Shown: positions 35,631 through 48,840 of the stretch, piece by piece
How positions within the stretch are numbered: position 1 is the stretch's first letter
How the letters are laid out: each line of letters opens with the position of its first letter
NCBI GenBank assembly: GCA_020091685.1
Contig: CM034596.1
Coordinates: forward strand, 1,461,555-1,525,554
DNA from: Lutjanus erythropterus
Lineage: Eukaryota; Chordata; Actinopteri; Lutjaniformes; Lutjanidae
DNA: 64,000 nt
Direction: 5' to 3'
Notes under the pieces: model-generated
Database searches by the model: none
What the model was told of the DNA's origin: nothing
The model's input: only the letters and a program-made list of their open reading frames with translations
Program-made: the position numbers and the translations under genes

Positions 35631-37279
35631 CCTTACGCTTTCTAGGTTTATTAGTGACTACTGACAATCAGAGTGACCCTTGGACGATAACAGTATGAAC
35701 CTCAGAATCCGGAAAGTCAACTATGTGGGTAAACATTGTGATTCCATTGACAGGGTCCTATCTACTCTCATGTTACTGCCCGATTGTATATCAAGAAACC
35801 CCATTACTTTCATCATCAAAGTTTCATCCTGGTTAATTTGTACAGATACAAAGTTTAACGATGTATGATATATAACAGAATTCCAAAAAGCCCACAAAGG
35901 CTTAACAGTTATTCTTATTTGTGCACAATAGAAACTTCAAGTTAAGTTAAAAACTCTGAATTTCATTTACACTGATTTAATATTTAATATCATAAATGTT
36001 AAAGTCTTATGTTCTGGGCAACCTTAAATTTATTACAGCCATATATGCTTCCAAGTCTTATATTCTTATTGAGGTTAAGAGAAAACAAAGGCGGCATGCA
36101 TTTCTTTTTTGTGAAGTCCATTGCAGCGCCAAGCTGAAATGACACAAATGTAACTGACTCAGCAGCATGCACATTACCATATGAAAGAATGTTTAACTCA
36201 AAGCAAACCGTAGCAAACCATCTTTTCTGGGGAATATTAAAGCTAGTGGAGTGTCTGTGATGTGGCCCTTTCATTTGTTGCATGTCAGTTGGCACTCTGT
36301 TAAAGGTGAGGCCAGGGGCCCAACATTACTCTCCATTTCTATGTATCCCAATTATTTTGCCGAGTGGTGGAAACCAACATAATGCATCTGTAAAGTGATT
36401 ACAGCCCAACTGTTCCGCAAACAAGTGACTGCTGACTTTCTACCCTATGAGGGCCGGCCTCATTGTGGTGTTTCTTTCCTCTTATTTTCTTCAGCTCACC
36501 ATGGTGTTCTTTGACTTTGACAACTTCCACAATGAAATCACAAATGCCTTCATCTTTATATAATGCTAGATACCTACCTAGCTAGTTATGAAAAAAAAAA
36601 TGGTATCCAAAAAATGGCGACAAGAGTGAATAAGGTCCACACAGCAGAACAGTTGTTCCAACAGTTAAAACAACTTTTCAATCAGCATGTTTCTGGAAAA
36701 TTATAAATCAAAGGACAGACTCTCTCCTATATTGGGAAAACAAGTAAAAAATGTATTTCACTCAAACTTAAAGCCCTGCTTCTACACATTAATGAATTGC
36801 ACATTTTTAAGAGTTTAACTGTTGATTTAGAGCAAGAAATGCAACCTTTGCATGTAATTTTACATATCTTGACAGTCAGGGTTTAAGAACTGATTTGACT
36901 GCCAGGGCATGTTTCATGAATCCCACAAAGGATTTTCTATTTTACTCTTATTGCTTTGTGCGAGAACAAATTAAAAAAATAATAATAATAATAAGAAGAA
37001 AACATTCACACATGAGGTCCAGTGTTCTGTGGGGACATGATGGGACTTACTGTTAAAAAACTGGGCTGCCTGGGATAAACCCCTTCCCCTGAGGGCTGTG
37101 AAATCTTAGGCCATGAGAAAAGCCAGTAGTCTGTCCTGAAACTCCACCTTCACCACTTGCAAGAGGACAACAGGAAAGAAACACTGGGACAGTTGTAAAT
37201 GTCCTGAATGCACAGAGACAGAGGGTTTGATGTACAAAGGAGAAAGTATCAGGAGGAGATGAACCAACAAGAGCCATTA
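35631..37279. other. 5' flank of igfbp2
   Basis: Must hold the igfbp2 promoter and 5' UTR. I see an AT-rich TATATATC on the minus strand near 35870, about 240 bases before the ATG, but no CpG-rich segment and no motif that I would call with confidence. Confidence 0.4.
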
Positions 37280-37470
37280 AAGCAGCTGCCTAATTCTCTG
37301 GTGGTGATCCTGAAATTCACCTGGACAGAGGGGGCTCTCTTGAACAAGCGTCCTAAAGGACTCCACACCTCCTCCTGGCAGCTGACATCTTTGATGAAGT
37401 CCATCTGTGTGAGCACATTCTGCAGGCTGGAGTTCATATAGCAGACCCAGGCTGGATGTGAAAACTTTAC
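37280..37470 (-). pseudogene. USP37-like deubiquitinase fragment (peptidase C19)
   Basis: Minus-strand frames read HPAWVCYMNSSLQNVLTQMD, FIKDVSCQEEVWS, LFKRAPSVQV and, after a frame change, EFQDHHQR. This matches the Cys-box and following segment of USP37-like ubiquitin proteases (N-CYMNSSLQSLLTL-DF, ISCQEQVWS, FKKAVSV-APEF-DH-Q-DAHEF). The catalytic cysteine of CYMN is present; the rest of the protease is missing. It probably derives from a dispersed USP37-like copy; human USP37 also lies on 2q35, but I see no intact gene. Confidence 0.7.
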
Positions 37471-37933
37471 ACACAACACATAACATGTCACAACACACAT
37501 CAACATCAGAACCTCTTCAATCACAAACTGGAGCTCATTTTCTCTCATTAGTTCTACTGTAGATTGGATGGGATGGATTTATGTCCTGTTACAGCTTTGT
37601 TCGTTTAGCGATTTGTCAGAGCAACAGATGTCTTCCTCCGGTTCCCAAAACTTTTTAAGTTTTTAAAAAGGCTCTGCTTTCTCACAGGACAGCTTGAGTA
37701 AATAAACATCATCACTGATTGGCGTATTTTGCACATAAGTTCTTGTAACCATGTTGGTCTCCAGCTGCTGTTGTGGTTGCTGTAGGCAAACACAAACACA
37801 GAATCTTATTATGCCGTTGGCTTAGCTTGAACTGTGGATGAATAACCAGATGTTATTTTAAATTTTAAGTTTTAATCCCCCTCTAGTCTGCAGTGAACTA
37901 CCGAGTTTCACTAACACTACTAGGATAATGACT

Positions 37934-38155
37934 AGTCTTGCATAGCCAGACCTTCCTCCACAGCGGGAGAGCACTAGAGGTCTGGCTCCACACGTATACA
38001 TTCCGTCATGTTTGTATTTCTTTAAACCAATCACAATCATCTTGGGTGGTGCTAAGCCCAGGATGCAGGGACTTCCCTGCAAAATAGTTTTGGAGTGGGG
38101 GAACATGTTCTGGTGGAACATTTGCACATTGATGGGCAAGCCCTGGCATCAAAGT
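37934..38155. repeat. Teleost interspersed repeat fragment
   Basis: AGTCTTGCATAGCCAGACCT, GAGGTCTGGCTCCAC, TTCTTTAAACCAATCACAAT and TGGTGGAACATTTG follow, in order, a fish repeat that I recognise ('tagtcttgcatagccagacct...aggtctggct'), itself fold-back at its end. Confidence 0.65.
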
Positions 38156-41100
38156 GTTTAAATCCCCACAAAAGAAAAGTTAACTGCCGCTAGCTTGTAT
38201 ACATTTGTACCATTAGCGACCCAGGTACTAATTTGGCACTTTCAGCATGTAAGTTGCTGTCTCAGAGGTTGTTGTTGTTTCCTGGGGGCTTTGAAAACAT
38301 ACATAACAATGCAAACTGAAACCAAGCAACCAATAGCAGGATTATACCTGCAGTTTGCACGCAATGAGTGAGACTATTTTCTGACTGTCGGCCAGCGCCC
38401 ACAAAACTGAAATCGGCCTCTCTAATTATTAAATCATCTTTCTCATTAGATGAGTGTTTTCTTTAATGATTTACTTTAATGATTAGAGGGGATGCTTTCA
38501 GTAATGTTTTCATGTATGCAGTAACGTCACAGCAGTCATGCTGCTAAACCTCTATTCAATATGCGCATATGCCAAATGATCTAAAGCTCATCCACCAACC
38601 TGAAAGCCTTTGAAATTTGGGATTCCTCTGGAGCTTTTGGAGAGGCACTGGTACAGTCCTCACCACTGAAGACATGGTAACAAAGCAGGGTGTTGCTGTA
38701 TGACTGACCAAGAGACCCAGCTCCCTGACATTGACCAGCTGATGGTGTCTGCTCAGTGTCAGGTAGATAATGAGATTCCTCACATCTTGGATGAAGATGG
38801 CACCTAGTGGTAGGTGACTTCATCTGTCTTGTCATACAAGAGGAAGGGCAAACCATCAGGACTGTCCAGAGTGAGGGACAGGTGACAGGAAGTAGAACAT
38901 CAAGTGGCTCCTCCCAGACCTGTAACTTGAGCACCATTCCCCATTGTTTGTTGTTTTTATATAGTCTATTACTACAGAGGAAAGAATAACATCAACAAGA
39001 GATTAGTTTCATGAAACTGCTCATCATTTTCTAAAAGTTGGCTACTATGCAGAAAAGACAGGGAGCCTACTTATTAACTAGCTCCTCATGCTATCTAGCT
39101 ATATACGAAGTAAGCTTCCATGGTTGCTGTCTAGCTACAAGTCCAACACTTCTGACAACAGTATAGGGTTGCGAGGGAGCTAGGTAGAATGAGAACAACG
39201 AAGAGGTGATGTGTGCTTTAAAGCAAATTGTAGCCCATATTCATTTCCTTGCCCCAGAAACAGCAAACCTGAGGTTGGGGCAAAAACAAGGTGGCTATCC
39301 CCCTCCCTACAAATGCAGCATGTCCCTTAAACATCATTTGTGACATTATAACAACATTACAGTAAGATTGTTAAGTTACTGCAACATTGTTGAAATATTA
39401 TGACATAATATGTATTCTTTGGTATTTTTGCAGCATCTGTTCAGTGTCTTCTGTATGACGATTCCTCTACTTTATGATGTTGCAATAACTGCTCAAACAT
39501 AAAAGCATCTCCAAAGGTAGTGGAGACATGGAAACATGCAACTCAATGTTTAAAATAATGTGCTGATGATGACACTCTGGAGTGTCACTTGTTAATTTGC
39601 AGGAATGTAACATGTTGCATAAGTTACGTTGTGGCTACATTCCTGCAACGATTTTGTGTTAGTAGGATTGGCTTTCTGTACTTGTACATTTTGTTAGCTA
39701 AGACCTCCCTCAATAAAACACTGGAAAACAACATACATTAAGATGAACTTATAAATCAGCATCACAGTATTATTTAGATATACATGTTATAACAGTTAAT
39801 ATTACCAGTTGTAAGAAAGCTGTTGCTGAGTGGTGGCAATTGATATTTGAGTGTAAAAAGCAGATAATAGTGAATGATAAGTACCATAGCAACCACATAC
39901 TTAATAAGTTGCAGCATTGCCAATGTATAAAACCTTCCCGATTTAATAACTCTTTTCTCATCTTCCAGTTGTTATGGCATCTTTTCACAAGGAAAACTGT
40001 GAAAACTATCCATGATTAACATTTATGGCACATGAAGGATAATAAAGTTGTAAGATGACAAAATAATGCAATGCGGAGATGCTCCTAGTTCAGTTACAGA
40101 CTAAGGTGAAAAACACCATATATAAATTCTTATAAACACAACACTTGTCTTGCCAAGGCTACTCACGCACATATCACATTCTGTGTGATACACTATCACT
40201 ATAAATCTGGCAAAATATACAACTTTTACTCCTAAATAAGAAAAAATGATTTGTAAGAGCATTTTTTTAATGTGACATACATTTTCTGGTAATATACACA
40301 CAGACCTTCTTTCTTGAATTCAAAGATGCAAACTGGTGTACAATGTCCTCAAAATCAGTTGCCAGGAGGAAAAGTGCAGAAAGCTGTCACTGTGACAAGC
40401 TAACTTTTTAACTTCGTTTACAACAGAAAATGACCCCTCACCCTCACAATTTGAGACAGGCAAGGTAAAAAAAACAAGCACAACATAAACCTTAGGAAAT
40501 GTTGTCTTAAGTCTATTGCTCTCAACAACAACTTGCAGCAGCTGTAAAGGGGGAGTCTCATTCTGCACATTCTGTTAGATAAGTGGAGTTTAGCTTAGCA
40601 GCTCTTTCAAACACATCACATCACCTCAGTCCTAAACTAAGCTAAACTAAAACGCCAAAGAGTTCACACACATCTGTGGTGGCATTGATCCGTTTGGATA
40701 GGCAGGAACTGAGTCTGTCAATAATGATGTAATAGGTTTCAACCTTAAATCTTATCAATAAAAGCTACTTCACCATCATCATCAGACTTGTCTGCTAATC
40801 TCTTTCCTTTTCCCGCATGTCAAATTTCAAACTTATAGTCCTGTTGAGCACTGACAGAGCAAGCTGATTCTTCCAGCTCTGCAACCTGGCCTCGTAAAGT
40901 GCAAATATACAAGTGCAATGGCTACAAAAGACCCACAGCGGTTGCTAAATCCATGTCATGTCTGCTATGTCTGGTAGCTGCTGTAGCAGAGCAGTGAAGT
41001 GAAGAAGTGAAGAAACTACCTAATTTTGGTATATATCTTATATTCTCTGCCTTTCAGATATCTTTCTCCTTTTTCCATGTTTATGTTGTACTAACTTGAT

Positions 41101-42464
41101 GTTGATGTCATCACCTTTGACCTTTCAGTGCCTTAGCATCAAATCATTTGACACAAGTTGAACAATGAGGAGAGGATCCATTAGCTTGTAGTTGTGAGCG
41201 GGCTGCAACAAGCAGGATCAGGGGTGCACAGGTTAATGTAAAACAAGATCTAACCAGATATTTTTGCTTTCGAGGTACCCTTTGAGGTACTGGGCCCCTG
41301 GGCAATTGCCCTGTTTCCCTTGTGGTTAATCGACATCGATGCAAGTTTACAAGCCTAGAGGAAGTTAGCCACTTTTGTGTTCAGTATGCAGCCATTTTGC
41401 TGAAGGGTCTCAATAACCATCTGCTGCAACCCTTCCCTTAATGAGGGGTTAGGGTTAAAAAGAATCATCCTTCCCAAACTCACTTTCTTTTCTACTTTTA
41501 CATACTGAACGTCTCAAGGAATTTGCAAGGAAATGCAGTATAATTAAAAGTGATATGAATATTTTATATATAGCTTTGCTCCATTAATTCAAGCAGAAAA
41601 GTTTCAGGATTATAGGATTTGACTGTCGGCACTAATGAGGTGCAGAAGAACATGAATGATGATTACATAGTGACATATGATGTAATGCTGGACTGACACA
41701 CAGTCATATGATGAAGCGCGTGTTGTGCCTCTTGGAGCCTGAGCACTAACAGGAAGCTTCTCGCCCTTCACACAAGGAAGATATTTCCTCGTCTTTGACT
41801 GACCCCAGGATGCACGCTAGGGTTTCCAGCATGCAGTGCAACCCCAGAGTGATGTCAGTGTATAACATGCTTACACTTAGCTGGTCTAGGTATGAAGTAA
41901 TGTCTGTCAGGGCTGTCTATCCTCACTCTGCCTGATTATGCCACTTGCATAAGGTTTTTATAGAAGAAATGGGCAGGAAAAAAGCATAAATTTCATTATG
42001 TTTTTAGGTGACTTGCAAATAAGAGTAAAATCTAATGAGATAAGTTTCTGGAGAATGAAACTTAAGTTTCTCAATACCTAGCTTGAAAAAGTAAGTGTTA
42101 GTAGTAGTGCTAGCAGTTGTAAGTAGTAGTGTTAGTTAGACTTTCATGTCAGCAAATCATCATTGGCATAAAAGTAAATCACATTATGAGCTTCATGTAA
42201 CATTATGACTTAACTTAAGATCTTTAGTTATAAACTCGTTTTGATTAAAGCCACTTCATGTAGAATTTGAAGATATTTTATAGTTACCCGCAGACAGCAC
42301 ATATTCATAATTAAGACAGATCATTAATAATTATGTTCTGCAAAAAATTTTCACAAAAAGAATGGAGACTGTATGTAGGTAGGTTGTAGTTGGATAAATA
42401 AAAGTCCTGCAGGATGTATCTTGTTGTTGGCAACAGGGTTGAGCTGCACCAGCAGATAAGGGAA
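38156..42464. other. Intergenic, no gene accepted
   Basis: AT-rich. Two overlapping minus-strand open frames at 38556-38937 have protein-like composition but match nothing that I recognise. The rest shows no coding signal. Confidence 0.5.
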
Positions 42465-42600
42465 TGTTTCAGTGTTTTTGGAAATATGTTACTTTACAAG
42501 AATTAGAATTGAAACTTGATACCACTCTCATGTGTGAACATTCAGTATGGAACTGTAGCAGGGAGGCAATAAGCTTAGCTTAGCATAAACACTAGATATG
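42465..42600. repeat. Teleost interspersed repeat fragment
   Basis: CTTGATACCACTCTCATGTG, GGAGGCAATAAGCTTAGCTT and AGCATAAACACTAG match in order a common fish repeat ('gagagtggtatcgatc...gctaagctaaccgcctcc'). Confidence 0.55.
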
Positions 42601-43163
42601 GGAGTTCATCGGGCATCAGACTTGCATCCCCGAGCTGCATTCCAATCTGAATTCCACAACACCATGTATTTGCCACACTAATAGTCCACACTACAACAAG
42701 CATCACAAATGGAGATCTGAAAAGTTCTTCTCGCTTCTACTCTGTTTTAAGATGTAGTAAAAGGAAAACACATTCCAATATACTGTGTAAATACAGCAGC
42801 AATGAAGTATAACAGAAATATACTAGCCACTTTAGTCATGATGTATTAATTAACCAACACAAAAATGACAACATAATCCACCCTGTCCTGAACAAACAGA
42901 TTACAAACACAAATAGTAATATGTTCATTTTGGAACATAAAATTGCAAACCTAAACTCTCAGTGATGCATCATGGGACATCATGCCAATGAGGCCCATCT
43001 CTCAGATGCACATGTGAATGTTACAAGCCAGAATCCTATAGCATCCCACAGTGATTAAAGGCCTTCATTACGTGTGTTACATTACACAAACTGCACAAGC
43101 TTTCCCGAATGTTCAGTTCAGTTTTACCCCCACGTAATGTTAGTACTACTTCTGCTTACAATA

Positions 43164-43183
43164 ACTACTACTACTACTACTAC

Positions 43184-43234
<51 letters not shown>
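43164..43234. repeat. (ACT)n/(AAT)n compound microsatellite
   Basis: About six ACT units passing directly into about 17 AAT units. Open frames across it are homopolymeric artefacts. Confidence 0.95.
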
Positions 43235-43235
<1 letters not shown>

Positions 43236-43911
43236 CATAAAGAAATTGATCAGTACATCCCAAATAAGGGGAAAAAGCTAGTCTGGCTCTGTCCAATATG
43301 TCTGCATGATGCACTACAGCTATAAATAGAGACTGAAACTGAAACTGATCAGTAAATAAATTTGTAAACATATTCAATAAATCTGTGGACATGTGTGTTG
43401 ATTGATCACTACAGTGGAGAGTGAAGTGGAGCAAGGCTCTCGAAGATGTTCCATGCAGTCTGTGCCGTCTGCCAACATGAAGGATGTGAACAATACTGAC
43501 TGGTTTTAGTTACCCTACCCCTCTCACCACATGCAGGTTTTGTGGCCAGTAACTGGTAACACAGCAGAGTGGCATTTTCACTGAAAAATAAGCAAGCTAA
43601 TTTAAACAGCGATCCAATGAATGCACCTAATGATGAACAGAATGCTTTAACCGGCTTTAAGGGCTTGAGAATGTAACATCTTGTGATATGCCAGTTGTTC
43701 AGTGGAACAAGTGTCTTCCATCATCATGCAGCTGCAAATGTGGGTGGGAAGGAAACTGTAAGTGCCTTTAAAACTCAGTGGGTTGGAATTTTTGTCCAAA
43801 TTGGAGTTTGGGCCGGAAAACTGGAAATTTAACCACACAAAGTAATGCATTAGTGTCTGCCACAATCTTTTTTTACAGTGACCTCTCAGTGTAGACCTTG
43901 ATAAATTAATT

Positions 43912-45202
43912 ACTTTCTTAGAAATAAGAGATCCAAAAGGGTTCTTCTTGAAGGGCTAGGGTTTTATCCATAACCATTTGCTTATGAACCCTTTTTTGCA
44001 GAAAGGGTTTGTTCCATTAACTCTAAGAACCCTTTCTGGGAGAAAGAGTTCTTCAAGGATTGTTGTAATCCCTCAACAGTTATCAAGGGTTTGTCAAGGG
44101 TTCTTTGTACCTTAATATAAAAGGGTTCTCAGTAGAACCCCCTGAGTGGGCTTTTGATAAATCCCATGAAATATAAAGGGGTTCTCAGTAGAAACCCAGA
44201 GTGGATTCTCGATAAATACCCAGGAATGCAAAAGGGTTCTTGATAGAAGCCCCTGAGCAGGTTCTTCTCAGCAGCCTCAGGAGGTGGAAATGTTCTGGAC
44301 TGAACCCTTCTAGGCATTTCCACCAAAAACAAATTGGATTTGAACCCCAAAAGATGGTTTCCAACTACAACCAAAAAAATAGCCCTACCCAGACATTCCA
44401 CTAGGTGCAGCACATCTGCGCCACAGTTCTGATCCGTCTTCCGCACGGCTGCAGCGCCCGCCAGCAGCATTTCAGAAATATTTCAGCAGCAGAGTGTTTT
44501 GCTCGCCTAATTATGTTTACTTGCTCAGACTTTGTTAATTATGTCCTCTTTCCTTGCTCTTTGTGCTGCTACCATGGATAAGTAGTTTGTTTATGTCTGT
44601 CTTTATGATTGCTAGTCTGCACAAGGTCTTTTATTTTGAAAATAAACTGGATTCTCCCTGCCTTTTCTGTGGCTGACTTCCTGCCCATTTGATCTGCTCT
44701 GTCTGAATGTACGCGGTATCCTCCAAAAAAAGACTCGGTGTGTATTTGAAGCGGAGTGGAGTGGAAAGCTGCTTCTGGGACATGCTGTAGCGCTTCTGGT
44801 AAATGGCTGCGGATCGCTGCGACTGCCGTGGCACAGCCATGCCTGGTGGAATTTGCGGGTTAGGATCCAAAGTGGGCGTGTCATATTCTATAGGTCAGCA
44901 CCCTCTGTTGATGACATCCTTGATTATGATGGTTCTGCTCAACACCTGTGGAAATGCTGACTGTTTCACTAGCACCAAGATTCCAAAAATCTAGAACAGA
45001 ACTGGTTCAAGAACCACAGCTATCTTGGTTTAAAATGACCCAGGAGGGGTTGTAGGTGAAACCTTTAACAGACGGTTGTAGGTAGAACTCTCTGAAAGGG
45101 TTCCAAGTGGAACCTTCAGAAATGGTTCTACTAAGAAACAAGGGGGGACAAGCTGAAGAACCCATTATGGTTCTAGTTAGCACCTTTATTTCCACGAGTG
45201 TA
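43912..45202. mobile_element. 1.3-kb composite repeat rich in GGTTCT/AGAACC motifs
   Basis: The left end TTCTTAGAAATAAGAGATCC, AAAAGGGTTCTT and the inverse of the right end (TACACTCGTGGAAATAAAGG, TGGGTTCTTCAGC) are similar. Degenerate units such as AAAGGGTTCTCAGTAGAACC recur five or more times at 44030-44270 and again at 45040-45180. Between them, 44395-45000 is a different, GC-richer segment holding two overlapping minus-strand frames of 79 and 90 codons. Confidence 0.7.
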
Positions 45203-48200
45203 ATGCAAAGGGTAATCATATCTACACAATGAGAATGTCTTTAATACTACGTTGTACATTGTAGTTCGCACGTTGTAGTTCGCTCCAATGCAAAGCAAAG
45301 CAGTAATACAAATACCAGTTAATTACAGAACTTGGCCAGTTTATACAAGGCTGGTAAGTATGCACATAACAAAGGTGTGGAAAAAGAGTTGTAGACCAAA
45401 AACGGGATGTAAGTTTTTCGTTCTCCTTTCCAAGCAAATATCACGTTCACACCAAATGTCCTCTTCATTCTACTCTTGTTCCTACCTGAGAACATATTTT
45501 CCATGACTTTAAATGAGAGATTCTTTCCAAACAGCACGTGCACTTACTGAACCGTGTCTATCTGCTGTGTACTCTGTTTGCTCTGTCGCTTACACTGTTA
45601 TGCCTTCAATTTGGTGAAATGAAAATGTTTTCTTATGACCACTCCTCAGCATTTCTCCACTCACGAGTGCATTAGGATTGTATTATGTGTACTTGTTGCT
45701 TAGCAACTCCAAATGAATGGGCAATAGCTGAACAATGTTGGAACGTTTAATTTTACACTTAAGCAGAACAACCTGATAGTGTAGTGCTGAGAGATATTTG
45801 AACTGGGCTCCTGAAAGATCCATCTCTCAAGGAGTCATTTAGTCGAGACAAATGGAATGCCACAGAAAGGTGGTCACATTTTCCACAGTCAGTCATTTTC
45901 CTCAGTCATGGGTATAATTCAGAGGAGTGAAAAGGAGGCCTATATTTGGGAGGATCCTGATATCCATCACTAAACAAGAGACTAATGAGGTTGTTGGATA
46001 ATGAAAAAAAAGGTCTTGGAATAATTTCTTAAAAAGGATTAGAACAAGACAGGGTTTCTCTGACTTTTCTTTATTTTTTTGTACAATTTGACTCAAAGCT
46101 GCAGTTTATTTTTGGTGTCATAAAAAATCGTCATAATAACCTTTCAGCGTATTGTAATTGAAGCAGTCTGAGAGAAAACTAGAATTCTGTACCTCCTGTT
46201 TTCAGGCTTAACCATCTAGCCCTGGTCACTGGTCATTTCAGAGAGAGGATGTTTTGATTGGCTGTTCCACAAAGTACTGTTGTAATACTCAAGATCGGTC
46301 TTGGTCTCAAGGGTGGTGTTAAGATCACTTTTTGAAGGTCTCTGTCATCTCAAATTTGACTGCATTTTTACTCAGTCTAGTTTCGGTCTCAGGGACTTCG
46401 ATTTTTTTTTAAAGACCAGTCAAGACCATGACTGCAGGGACTTCACTAAATTGCCTGTGCGTTGACTGATTTAATTGTGTTGTTACCGTGACCCCACCCC
46501 CGCCACCCCGTCCTTCACAGGCACTCCAACGAAGTGAATGCTGGAGCCGAAGGAGTCAGCCAAATCTGCTGCAATAAAATTTGGCTACCTAAACCAAGAG
46601 TTCATCTGCAAAATGGCGTCTAAAAGCTATTACATAATACGATGTCTGTCAATTTCACAAAGATCAAAAAGTTGCAATTTGTTGTAGATTTGTCATCATT
46701 AATTTTAGTCTTGTGTGAAACTATGTGTCTCTTCTTGTGCAATATTCGTCACCAGTGTCAACATCACTGTCCCTGGTGCATGGTCCTTTTATCTGCTTGT
46801 AAGCATAAAAACAAGCAAGAGCAGATGCTTGTGTCACTACATCCCAGTACCTCAGAATATGTGGTCTTCACAGTCTTAAACTTAAGTTACTTGGTAAACA
46901 GCAATGTTCTTGACTTGTAAATTTATGTTTTAAATTGACACATCACAATTCTAACAAGACAAACTTACGGTAAGCTAAGGTTACAAGGGCCAACAAGAAT
47001 GGTGTTGATGGCATATTTTGGACAAGAGACGTAGTTTGCCAAGCGATTTCACATAAAAACTAAATTTACGGCACACTGAGACTTTATTGACTTGTAAAAT
47101 TATGTCTTAAACTAACAAACAACATATATATGATTGTGGCACAATTCAAACAGAATAAAAAAAAAAATGTCTTTTGCCATATGATTCCATTCATTTTTTT
47201 TCTGAAGTTAGGTCCCATGGCGTACAGCAGAAGGGGCATAACCTTCCATCTCTATTGGTCTCAGTTGAGGTGGTCTTGATGACAGCTGCTACAAATGCAG
47301 ATGCGTGTCCATGTCCCTTCAGATGGTGAAAGTCTGCTTCAATGGCAGAAGATCCTGCAACTTGTGATAAACTTACAGTATTCACTTGGAAATCTGCAGC
47401 GTGTAGTTCAACACACTTGCCACATGGAACTTTGGGCTCCATGCCAATGTTCAATGAGTTCAATGCCATTGCACTCATATTGAGGAGTGACAAAGAGGCA
47501 TGATGACAAACAGACATGTTCATTTGTTGCCTACTGCAGCTTTAAGGGCAAATTGTTTTCAAGAATGTGTGTACATGTCTGTGAGTGTGTGTGTGTGTGT
47601 GTGTATGAAAGACAGAGTGGAAGGAAATATATAGATATTGAAATATATATATATATAGATATATACAGTAGATATATGGATACCTGCTTTTAGAACTCAC
47701 AATTAAATACATTTTTTATGTTATTCCAAGTGAAGGTCACATTGTTACACAACTTTATGATTTTTTTTAATAGAAGAAACATTTTCTGACTTGCTCCTCT
47801 GTCACAGCAAAAGTAGTATTTATTAAAGTTCTCCAACACACAGGAGAATATTTGTTCTGATGATAGATCTGATGATGACACAAATAGTCTGCCCTTGTAA
47901 GTTTAAAAAAAGTCGAGCTATCTGCAGTGTTCTTTGTGCGCTGGGGGAAGCAGGCTCAGTAGCATATCTGTGGAAGCAGATTATCATGTAATTACTCCAG
48001 AGAACACCAAACAGCCCCGCAGCAAGAATCCTGTCCAGCCTTATTTTTTATCAATCAGTGGCTGTACATGAAGAGCTAGGACTGAATTTGATTCAGTATC
48101 CTGCGGCCACCTCGACCAGTGTGTGATAAGAGGTTTACCACCACACTCTACATCCACCGTGGGGCTACATCTATAGCCACACTTTGTATAATATTTGAAT

Positions 48201-48729
48201 TCTTCTTAAACATAAAATTAAACTGTAACTTCCATTGTTTATGAAAGATACAAGCAAAGTTAGCTATGCAGCAAAAATCAATCATGATGATTCAGTAAAT
48301 TATTTAGATTTTCTTTAAAGCTGCAGCAATCAATATTTTTATGTAAACAACGGATCAAATTAAAAAGAGAGAATTATCACCTGAGTCTTCTATTTTCCTT
48401 AGTTTTATTGAGGTATCTCTCACCACTCTCATTTTCAGATGTAGCAAGCAGCTGCTTTAATTGAAAAGGCTAAAAAAAAGGGATGGAATTAACAAATTAC
48501 AATTACTCACAATACTGTAATTAAATCATTTTGAGGAGTACTTGAACTTTTATGAATACTTTTGTAATTTCTGTAATAATATTTGTAATATTTCTGTAAT
48601 TTTACTAATGCTTGAAGAAAACTGCTCCCTTTCACAGTCTACACTGCATGCAAATAATGATGTCACACTTTGAAATTGCATGCAGGTGATTCACCAAAAT
48701 CCAATTTTGCATGCAGGTGACATGTCAAT
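45203..48729. other. Intergenic, no gene accepted
   Basis: Contains an unrecognised minus-strand frame at 47191-47523, a GT tract at 47585-47605 and an AT tract near 47643-47660. CTTGGTCTCAAGGG and TTTCGGTCTCAGGGACT near 46290-46430 look like an old repeat. Confidence 0.5.
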
Positions 48730-48800
48730 CCTTCCAATTAAAGGTAGGGTGTGCTTTTTTAATCCAATACCCTTTTCTCCTCACAGTCCTCTAGCTCCCG

Positions 48801-48840
<40 letters not shown>

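Noticed and set aside
35365-35667. 100-codon frame overlapping igfbp2 exon 1
   Set aside because: Alternate-frame shadow of the exon; it lacks the cysteine pattern, and the start is in a different phase from exon 2.
43074-43434. Asn- or Tyr-rich protein frames
   Set aside because: Translation of the (AAT)n microsatellite.
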